Source: Planctomycetaceae bacterium
GTDB taxonomy: Bacteria; Planctomycetota; Planctomycetia; Gemmatales; Gemmataceae
NCBI GenBank assembly: GCA_013823135.1
Contig: PNLP01000010.1
Coordinates: forward strand, 1-64,000
Direction of reading: 5' to 3'
DNA: 64,000 bases
Of this stretch, positions 27,174 through 33,319 are shown piece by piece. Position numbers and translations under genes: made by a program. The notes below the pieces were generated by a model, which worked only from the letters and a program-made list of their open reading frames with translations, had not been told where the DNA came from and made no database searches. Position 1 is the first letter of the stretch. Every line of letters starts with the position of its first letter.

Positions 27174-28142
27174 TCACCGTTCCCGAGTTACCACATACTG
27201 AGCCAGCGATGCGAGCAACGGGCTGCCGAGTTCCTCGGCCGCTGTCACCGCTTGCCTGCCCAGTTCAGCCGCCTTCCGCCGCGACTCCTCAACTCCAAGG
27301 AGTCCGGGATAGGTCAGCTTGCCACGGGCGGCATCTTTGCCCACCCGCTTCCCGGCCTTGTCGGCCGTACTTTCAACGTCCAGCAAGTCGTCCGTCACCT
27401 GAAAGAGCAGCCCGAACGCGGCCGCATACCGATCCGCCGCGGCGAGCGTCTTCGTGTTCACACCCTCGGGTCGCTCAGCCTGCGCCGCGTACACCCCAAG
27501 CCGAAGCGACGAGCGGAAGAGGGCACCCGTCTTGCGGGCGTGCAGGTCTTCGAGCCTGGCGAGCGGGGGACGTGAGTCCCCTGTTACTTCGGTCAGTGTC
27601 TCAACAGGGGACTCACGTCCCCCGCTCGCCAGATCCGTCGAGATCCTTCCGTCGGCGATGAGGTCGAGCGTTTGCCCGCCAACCATTCCGACCGCCCCGG
27701 CCCCCTCCGCGATCGCCAAGCAACTAACCGCAGCCGTGCGAGGTCCATTAACTCCGGCGACCACATGAAACGCCAGCGTGAGGAGCGCGTCGCCTGCCAG
27801 AATCGCCAACGCTTCGCCATACTTTTTATGGCAGGTCGGCATCCCCCGCCGTAGGTCGTCGTCGTCCATCGCCGGCAAATCGTCGTGTATCAGTGAGTAC
27901 GTGTGAACCATCTCGATCGCGACGCCACCGGGCAATGCCTGCTCGATGGTTCCGCCGGCCGCCTCGCACGCCAGCACCGCGAGCAATGGCCGAAGTCGCT
28001 TGCCGGGTGCCATCAGGCTGTAGCCCATCGCCGCGCGAATCGGTTCCGGAGCATCCTGTGTCAGCGAATCTAGATGCGATTTCAGCGCGGACTCGATCCG
28101 CGTTTGCCGTGACTTCAGTTCGTCCCACAATTTACCGGGCAC
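27174..28142 (-). CDS. ispA: Polyprenyl (farnesyl/geranylgeranyl-type) diphosphate synthase carrying an in-frame palindrome
   Basis: 322 residues from a GTG (28140-28142) with GGAG 5 bases upstream; a TTG at 28163 is possible. First Asp-rich motif DDLPAMD (87-93) in YSLIHDDLPAMDDDDLRRG, basic CHKKYGEA, second motif DDLLD. It elongates DMAPP with IPP in the cytosol; chain length is not certain from sequence. Oddity: residues about 171-196 (SGGRESPVETLTEVTGDSRP) are exactly the translation of a 77-bp palindrome at 27556-27632, inserted in the loop just before the conserved LEDLHARKTGALFRSSLRLG helix, with the frame kept. It sits between xseB and dxs. Confidence 0.93.
   Translation of the reverse strand: MPGKLWDELKSRQTRIESALKSHLDSLTQDAPEPIRAAMGYSLMAPGKRLRPLLAVLACEAAGGTIEQALPGGVAIEMVHTYSLIHDDLPAMDDDDLRRGMPTCHKKYGEALAILAGDALLTLAFHVVAGVNGPRTAAVSCLAIAEGAGAVGMVGGQTLDLIADGRISTDLASGGRESPVETLTEVTGDSRPPLARLEDLHARKTGALFRSSLRLGVYAAQAERPEGVNTKTLAAADRYAAAFGLLFQVTDDLLDVESTADKAGKRVGKDAARGKLTYPGLLGVEESRRKAAELGRQAVTAAEELGSPLLASLAQYVVTRER
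27556..27632. repeat. In-frame palindrome inside ispA (family A variant)
   Basis: Arms 27556-27585 and 27603-27632 are perfect 30-base reverse complements, loop 17. The outer CTGGCGAGCGGGGG matches family A but the core is ACGTGAGTCCCC instead of TGCGTAAGCCCC. It is read through by the ispA frame without a stop. Confidence 0.95.
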
Positions 28143-28181
28143 GGCCACTCCAACGGACGGCAATCGTTAATGATCCCAACA

Positions 28182-28499
28182 TCACTCCGGTATTCCCGGA
28201 TCGCGTGTGGGTTTTGTGCTTTTCCGTACGGCTGCCTTTGCGGTCTCAATGCTCGCAACATGGTCGAACGGTTTCAAGTCCGCTCCGCCGTCGTCGGTGA
28301 GCCCGGCGAGGAGCTTCACTTTCTGTTCGGCGTCCCGCAGTTGGGCGTAGCAATGGCGGAGCAATCCGACGCCGCGTTCGTAGCGTGCGAGTGCGTCATC
28401 GAGGTTGGTGGTGCCGTCTTCGAGTTCGCGCAGGATCGCTTCGAGTTCGGCGAGTGCCTGCTCGAATCGCAACGGCGGTGGCTCGGTGGTTGCGGGCAT
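28182..28499 (-). CDS. xseB: Exodeoxyribonuclease VII small subunit
   Basis: 105 residues, slightly longer than typical (~80). The conserved core is at 12-65: FEQALAELEAILRELEDGTT, NLDDALARYERGVGLLRHCY and LRDAEQKVKLL, an all-helical subunit that binds the large XseA subunit to form the ssDNA exonuclease. The C-terminal 35 residues are extra and low in complexity. Upstream on the same strand are a toxin, an antitoxin and xseA; downstream is ispA. Confidence 0.95.
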   Translation of the reverse strand: MPATTEPPPLRFEQALAELEAILRELEDGTTNLDDALARYERGVGLLRHCYAQLRDAEQKVKLLAGLTDDGGADLKPFDHVASIETAKAAVRKSTKPTRDPGIPE

Positions 28500-28520
28500 C
28501 AGCGCTTCCTTGTGGGCGAA

Positions 28521-28844
28521 TCACAGGTCGTCATCGGTCAACCGGTCCTGGGCTGCGTGGCGGACACGGTGAATCGTCACCGTCGTACCGTCAATCGTGA
28601 ACAGAACTCGATGCACATGCGGTTTACGGCCGAAAATCGCTTCTCGAAGATCAAGCCCCACGTTCGTTGCGTCTTCCGACTCTGGGTAACGATGCGGGTC
28701 ACGTTCGAGAATTTCGATTACCCGCAGTAAGCGAGAGCGCCACCTGCCAAGAGCCGCTGCACCGAGCTGAGTCACCGCCGCTTCCGCAGCGTCAACGTCC
28801 CCATTCGCTCGGCGGGTGATGTTGACTGTGAAAGACATCCTCAT
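28521..28844 (-). CDS. RelE/ParE-type toxin
   Basis: 107 residues. The C-terminal half is typical of the ParE/RelE fold: LREAIFGRKPHVHRVLFTID followed by GTTVTIHRVRHAAQDRL. The N-terminus FTVNITRRANGDVDAAEAAV forms the expected helix pair. Family toxins poison gyrase or cleave ribosome-bound mRNA; which applies here is unknown. The start ATG overlaps the stop of the antitoxin gene (ATGA, 28841-28844), so the two are coupled. The pair separates xseA from xseB. Confidence 0.85.
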   Translation of the reverse strand: MRMSFTVNITRRANGDVDAAEAAVTQLGAAALGRWRSRLLRVIEILERDPHRYPESEDATNVGLDLREAIFGRKPHVHRVLFTIDGTTVTIHRVRHAAQDRLTDDDL

Positions 28845-29113
28845 TCACCCGGTTCGAGCGGCAGATTGTGCCGGATTGCGATCTCCTTTAACACTTCGCG
28901 GGCGGGCCGAACTCGCCCGGCCTTCATGTCCTCGATTGATTCTCGGAGGATCACCAACTCTTCTTCCCGCGTTCCGGGCTCCAACGCCGGGATGCGAATC
29001 TCGTCGTCATCCGCGTCGGCGGTGAGTTCAACCCGCACCCGCACGCCCTCGGGGAGTGGTGGGTTGCCATCAAGCACGATGACGCCATTCACGACTGTGC
29101 CTTCGAGTTCCAT
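28841..29113 (-). CDS. Antitoxin of the DUF104/AF2212-like type (partner of the ParE-like toxin)
   Basis: 90 residues from the ATG at 29111-29113, preceded by GAGGG at 7 bases; another ATG lies 6 bases upstream. The N-terminus MELEGTVVNGVIVLDGNPPL with PEGVRVRVELT matches the short beta-strand module of DUF104-type antitoxins. The C-terminal helix (EEELVILRESIEDMKAGRVR, PAREVLKEIAIRHNL) is of the kind that wraps the toxin. Upstream-antitoxin order and 4-base overlap support a type II toxin-antitoxin module. Confidence 0.75.
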   Translation of the reverse strand: MELEGTVVNGVIVLDGNPPLPEGVRVRVELTADADDDEIRIPALEPGTREEELVILRESIEDMKAGRVRPAREVLKEIAIRHNLPLEPGE

Positions 29114-29213
29114 GAACATGCCCTCACGGGATGCCGCGGTTCGCGTCAAATCAATTAGTAGGGGTGGCGGGTGGGCGGCCTCCATGCCCCTCGTTGATTT
29201 GCAATATTTCGTC

Positions 29214-30446
29214 TTACGAACCTTCAACCGATGCAACTCGACTCTCGATCTTGCCGGCCGCAACCCGCGTGATGATGACATCTCCGGGCTTCACGTCCGC
29301 GGCGCTGTGAACCAGTTTACCATCTATGGTCTGTGTCAGGCTATATCCACGGGTCAACACGTTCAAGGGGCTAAGCGTTTCGAGTCGGGCCGCAAGGGCT
29401 GCGATCTGGGTCGAAGTGCGAACAACTCGCTGGTTCGCGGCACGAGCCATTCGCTCGGCGGCAGCGTCGAGCCGTTGCTCCAGATCACGCACTCGCTGAA
29501 GCGGGCGGCGAAACGCGGGGCGAGCGGCCAGTTGTTCGACTCGTTGATTTGCCAATTCTAAGCGACGCTCGATCGACTCGTAAAGGCGAGTCCGCATTTC
29601 CAGAATCCCCGCGGCCATTTCTCGTCGGTCCGGGGTCAGCGCCACGACCGCCGCGGAAGGCGTCTCGGCACGGGCATCCGCGACAAGGTCGGCGATCGTC
29701 ACGTCGATTTCGTGGCCAACCGCGGAGACAACCGGCACCGCGGAGTTGAACACCGCATCGGCGACGATCTCTTCGTTGAACGCCCACAGGTCTTCGGTAC
29801 TGCCACCGCCGCGACCAATGACAATGGCATGAAGCGGAAGCTCGCGTGTGGTGTGGAAGTGGTTGAGCATTCGCAGCGCGGCCACGATCTCGGCGGCGGC
29901 TCCTTCACCCTGCACGCGACTCGGGCGGATGATGAGTTCCGTCAGCGGCCAGCGCTGTGCGAAGAGTTCGACCATGTCGCGAATCGCAGCGCCGCTGAGG
30001 CTGGCGATGAGGCCGACACGCCGGGGGTATCGCGGAAGTGGCCGCTTCCGTTGCGGGTCGAAGTAGCCCTTCGCGAGCAACTTTTCCTTGAGTTGCCGCA
30101 GCGCGAGTTCCGCAGCACCGATCCCTTTCGGCTGGATGTCCTCGACGATGAGTTGGTAGTCGCCGCGGGGGTCGTAGACCGTCAGGCGGCCGCGTGCGAT
30201 GACTTCCAGGCCGTCTTTCGGGTCGAACCGCATCCGCAGGTTGAAGCCGCGGAACATGGCGGCCTTGAGTTGTGCCCCGGCATCCTTGAGCGTGAAATAC
30301 CAGTGCCCCGACGCGGCCCGGTTGAAATTCGACACTTCGCCCGCAACCCACACGGACGGAAACCGCCCTTCGACCAACCCCCGCAGTTGTGCGGTCAGGG
30401 CCGAGACGGTGAGCGGTTCAATTTTGGCTTTCGGAGCGGCAGCCAT
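29214..30446 (-). CDS. xseA: Exodeoxyribonuclease VII large subunit
   Basis: 410 residues. N-terminal OB-fold (LTVSALTAQLRGLVEGRFPS, VWVAGEVSNFNRAASGHWYF, TLKDAGAQLKAAMFRG) followed by the catalytic domain with RVGLIASLSGAAIRDM, VIGRGGGSTEDLWAFNEE and VSAVGHEIDVTIADLVADAR, then a coiled-coil arm and the conserved C-terminal GYSLTQTIDGKLV. With XseB it degrades single-stranded DNA in repair. Start ATG at 30444-30446. It lies just downstream of the glycosyltransferase gene (12 bases), and is parted from xseB by the toxin-antitoxin genes. Confidence 0.95.
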   Translation of the reverse strand: MAAAPKAKIEPLTVSALTAQLRGLVEGRFPSVWVAGEVSNFNRAASGHWYFTLKDAGAQLKAAMFRGFNLRMRFDPKDGLEVIARGRLTVYDPRGDYQLIVEDIQPKGIGAAELALRQLKEKLLAKGYFDPQRKRPLPRYPRRVGLIASLSGAAIRDMVELFAQRWPLTELIIRPSRVQGEGAAAEIVAALRMLNHFHTTRELPLHAIVIGRGGGSTEDLWAFNEEIVADAVFNSAVPVVSAVGHEIDVTIADLVADARAETPSAAVVALTPDRREMAAGILEMRTRLYESIERRLELANQRVEQLAARPAFRRPLQRVRDLEQRLDAAAERMARAANQRVVRTSTQIAALAARLETLSPLNVLTRGYSLTQTIDGKLVHSAADVKPGDVIITRVAAGKIESRVASVEGS

Positions 30447-30457
30447 CCGAGTTCCAC

Positions 30458-31972
30458 TTACGGGGCACGGACCAAGATCAACGGATCGCCCTGCTGATCG
30501 TGCATCCAGTATACCAGTTGCAAATGACCGAACGCAGCCCGATCTTCCCACTCCTGCCGGATGAGTACCGCGAACGCACCCGATGGCAAACTGTGCGGGT
30601 CGTGCAAGCGCGTCGCAGGCCGACCGTAGTAGAACATGACGCCCTCGTCCTTCAGTCGGAAGAGGTAGAGCGGTTCGCCTTCGGGAACGTGGTCGCGAAG
30701 TTCGACGCCAATGGGTTCGGCGTTGCGTTTCTCGGCACGAGCCGCGACAACGAATTGCACCCAGGTGATTTTGGCGATCAACCACACGACGAGGAATGCA
30801 ACCACCCATCCGTTTAGCCGCGACGCGGAGTCTTCGGAGCGGAGCGATTGTGCTGAAGCGCTCCGCTCCGAAGACTCCGCGTCGCGGCTAAACGCCGCGA
30901 TGAGACCCATCACGCCCAACCCCATCAGGCCGGGGCTCATCGGCAGAGCGTAGCGAATGTTGTGGTTCGGCACCAGCGTCCAGAACAGCAAATTCGGCCA
31001 CGTCCAGCAGTGGAGCAGTTGCAGCAGCAGCTTCCCGCGATCGTCCCACTTTGCCGAGAAGCCCGGCCGCAGCGTCAGCAGCGCGAACAGCGACAACGGC
31101 AGGTGGGCGGCGAGCACGAGCAGTGGATAGGTAGCGACATCGCTCCACGGATAGCCCTTCGAGGCGGACTTCGGTGCGAAGCGGTACGCGGCTTCCTTGC
31201 GAATGGTTTCGACGAGCGATTCGTACCCGATCTGCTGCGACACGGCGAAGACCCATCCCACGCACACCAACACGGCGACGCCGACCGCGAGGAGGTGTCG
31301 CCAGCCGAACAGCAACCGCAGTTCGCCACGCCACGCGAGCAGAGGCAGCACGGTGAGGTAGAAGAACGCCGGCGCGGTCCACTTCGTGAGGGTGCCAAGC
31401 GCGACGCAGAGCAGTGCGGCGATCCAATACGGTGTTGGCGAGCGGGGGTGCGTAAGCCCCCCGAGCGTGTGCGAAGACAAAGACTCGGGGGGCTTACGCA
31501 CCCCCGCTCGCCAAGACAAATCCAGCGCTCTGTGCATGAACACAATCGCCGCGGTCACCCAGCCGACGAGCGTCATGTCGATTTCCGCGCTGGGCACTTT
31601 GTCGAGCCACAGCACCGAGGTTGGCAACAACAGCGCGGCGAGCAACGCGACCCGTTCGCCGAGCACACGCCGGAACATGCCGTATACGAGGAACACCGCG
31701 ACCGTTGCCGCGATCACCGATGGCAACCGGGCGCTGGCGGCCGACACTTCGCCGAAGGGAAGCGAGCACAGTCCGATGGCGGCGTACTGGCCCGGTGGCT
31801 TGGTGAGGAACGGTTCGCCATACAGGACCGGGAAGAGCCACTGCCCATCGAGACAGGCGCGACCGATGATCGCTCGCAGCGACTCGGTGCGGTACAGCGG
31901 GCCAGTGCCGACGCCATAGAGGAACAGGACGCCGCACCACGCGGCGAGAATAGCGATATGCGATTTGCGAAT
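30458..31972 (-). CDS. ArnT/PMT-like membrane glycosyltransferase with two palindromes inserted in frame; probable ATT start
   Basis: About 504 residues if begun at an ATT (31970-31972), which has GGAGG 6 bases upstream. No ATG, GTG or TTG exists in this frame between the stop at 32033 and the GTG at 31747, yet the region between is clearly coding: SHIAILAAWCGVLFLYG, LYRTESLRAIIGRACLDGQW and LYGEPFLTKPPGQYAAIGL, the N-terminal loop typical of GT39/GT83 enzymes that use polyprenyl-phosphate sugars. Many membrane helices follow (ARLPSVIAATVAVFLVYGMF). Residues about 154-180 are the translation of a family A palindrome and 361-388 of a family B palindrome, both in hydrophilic loops. A 5' frameshift or sequence error is the alternative to the ATT start. 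Confidence 0.8.
   Translation of the reverse strand: MRKSHIAILAAWCGVLFLYGVGTGPLYRTESLRAIIGRACLDGQWLFPVLYGEPFLTKPPGQYAAIGLCSLPFGEVSAASARLPSVIAATVAVFLVYGMFRRVLGERVALLAALLLPTSVLWLDKVPSAEIDMTLVGWVTAAIVFMHRALDLSWRAGVRKPPESLSSHTLGGLTHPRSPTPYWIAALLCVALGTLTKWTAPAFFYLTVLPLLAWRGELRLLFGWRHLLAVGVAVLVCVGWVFAVSQQIGYESLVETIRKEAAYRFAPKSASKGYPWSDVATYPLLVLAAHLPLSLFALLTLRPGFSAKWDDRGKLLLQLLHCWTWPNLLFWTLVPNHNIRYALPMSPGLMGLGVMGLIAAFSRDAESSERSASAQSLRSEDSASRLNGWVVAFLVVWLIAKITWVQFVVAARAEKRNAEPIGVELRDHVPEGEPLYLFRLKDEGVMFYYGRPATRLHDPHSLPSGAFAVLIRQEWEDRAAFGHLQLVYWMHDQQGDPLILVRAP
30812..30893. repeat. In-frame palindrome family B (perfect 35-bp arms)
   Basis: Arms 30812-30846 (GTTTAGCCGCGACGCGGAGT...) and 30859-30893 are perfect reverse complements, 12-base loop. 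Inside the glycosyltransferase gene it is read as SRDAESSERSASAQSLRSED and ends SASRLN, a polar loop between two membrane helices. Confidence 0.95.
31435..31514. repeat. In-frame palindrome family A (perfect 31-bp arms)
   Basis: Arms 31435-31465 and 31484-31514, loop 18. It lies inside the glycosyltransferase gene and is read as AGVRKPPESLSSHTLGGLTH plus PRSPT, between the helices LDLSW and YWIAALLCVALGTLTKW. Confidence 0.95.
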
Positions 31973-32001
31973 CGGCAGCCTCCATGCTGCTGTAATGGTT
32001 G

Positions 32002-32061
32002 GCCGCGACTCGAAGAGGAGCGCGGCACCTGCCTACGCTCCTCTTCGAGTCGCGGCTAAAC
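32002..32061. repeat. Palindrome family B at the 5' end of the glycosyltransferase
   Basis: Arms 32002-32022 (GCCGCGACTCGAAGAGGAGCG) and 32036-32056 are complementary; the flanking GGTT/TAAAC remnants match family B ends. It lies between ald and the glycosyltransferase and supplies the in-frame TAG stop upstream of the latter. Confidence 0.9.
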
Positions 32062-32064
32062 AAA

Positions 32065-33168
32065 TTACACCGCGGGAACGCACTCGAGTCCGAAGGTCTC
32101 GGCGACGGCGGTGTTCGTCACCTTGCCGGCCTTGATGTTCACACCCGCGAGCAGTGCGGCGTTCTCCTTCACGGCTCGCTCCGGTCCCTTGTTCGCCAGT
32201 TGCATCGCATACGGCAGCGTCACGTTGGTCAGCGCGTAGGTGCTTGTGCGACCGACCGCACCGGGCATGTTCGTGACGCAGTAGTGAACGATGTCGTCCA
32301 CCATGTACGTCGGCTTCGCGTGCGTCGTCGGCCGGCTCGTCTCGAAGCACCCGCCCTGGTCGATGGCCACGTCGATCACGACTGCACGCGGTTGCATCAA
32401 CTTCAGGTCGCTGCGGCGAACGAGGTGCGGGGCTTTCGCGCCTGGGATCAGAACAGCACCGATCACAAGGTCGGAAACTCGCAAACATTCGAGGATGTTC
32501 AGCCGGTTGCTGAACACGGTCGTCACGTTCTGCGGCATCACGTCGTCGATGTAGCGAAGGCGATCGAGGTTCACGTCGAGGATGAACACGTTCGCACCGA
32601 GCCCGGCGGCGACGCGGGCCGCGTTCACGCCGACGATGCCGGCTCCGATCACGGATACCGTCGCGGGCGGAACTCCCGGCACGCCGGCCAGCAGGATGCC
32701 ACGGCCCTCGAACGGCCGTTCCAGATACTTCGCGCCTTCCTGAATGCTCATGCGGCCAGCCACTTCGCTCATCGGCGTGAGCAAGGGCAGCGTTCCCTTC
32801 GCGTCCTTGATCGTTTCGTAAGCAACAGCCGTAATGCCAGATTTCATCACGGCGCGGGTGAGTGGCTCGTCGGCGGCGAAGTGGAAGTACGTGAACACGG
32901 TCTGCCCGTGGCGCATGTGTGGCCATTCTTCGGCGAGCGGTTCCTTCACCTTCACAATGAGGTCGGCACGCGCCCACACTTCCGCAGCGGTCGCGACAAT
33001 CTGCGCACCGTTGGCAGCGTACTGTTCATCGGGAATGCCGCTTCCGGCCCCGGCACCGCTCTGGATCAGGACCGTGTGCCCGGCGCGAGTGAGTTCCTCG
33101 GCACCGGCGGGCACCATCGCCACGCGGTACTCGTCCGGCTTGACCTCCTTGGGAACGCCAACAATCAT
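32065..33168 (-). CDS. ald: Alanine dehydrogenase
   Basis: 367 residues from the ATG at 33166-33168 (GAGG, 5 bases upstream). Catalyses NAD-dependent reversible oxidative deamination of L-alanine to pyruvate. Seen: MIVGVPKEVKPDEYRVAMVP with the substrate Arg/Lys region, DLIVKVKEPLAEEW, the VTYFHF-like TVFTYFHFAADE (active His), Rossmann motif VSVIGAGIVGVNAARVAAGL and DVAIDQGGCFETSRPTTH. The C-terminus NVTLPYAMQLANKG is usual. Length matches the family (~370). Transcribed alone, with a family B palindrome just past its stop. Confidence 0.96.
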   Translation of the reverse strand: MIVGVPKEVKPDEYRVAMVPAGAEELTRAGHTVLIQSGAGAGSGIPDEQYAANGAQIVATAAEVWARADLIVKVKEPLAEEWPHMRHGQTVFTYFHFAADEPLTRAVMKSGITAVAYETIKDAKGTLPLLTPMSEVAGRMSIQEGAKYLERPFEGRGILLAGVPGVPPATVSVIGAGIVGVNAARVAAGLGANVFILDVNLDRLRYIDDVMPQNVTTVFSNRLNILECLRVSDLVIGAVLIPGAKAPHLVRRSDLKLMQPRAVVIDVAIDQGGCFETSRPTTHAKPTYMVDDIVHYCVTNMPGAVGRTSTYALTNVTLPYAMQLANKGPERAVKENAALLAGVNIKAGKVTNTAVAETFGLECVPAV

Positions 33169-33250
33169 GCCAACCTCACACATGGGATTAACGGGTGCGA
33201 GTATTGTCAGCAGGAGGGGGAGCGCGAATCAAGGGGAAGTGCGCGACGAG

Positions 33251-33293
33251 AAAAACAAAAAACAACCGCCCGAGGTGGAGAACCTCGGGCGGT
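33251..33293 (-). terminator. Rho-independent terminator for the WXXGXW repeat gene
   Basis: On the minus strand a 12-bp perfect stem (33265-33276 with 33282-33293, ACCGCCCGAGGT type) with a 5-base loop is followed by TTGTTTTTTGTTTTT at 33251-33264. This is the only hairpin I found in the window with a proper T-tract, 27 bases after the gene's stop. Confidence 0.9.
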
Positions 33294-33319
33294 GTGCGTT
33301 TACCAGACCGTTGGAAGGG

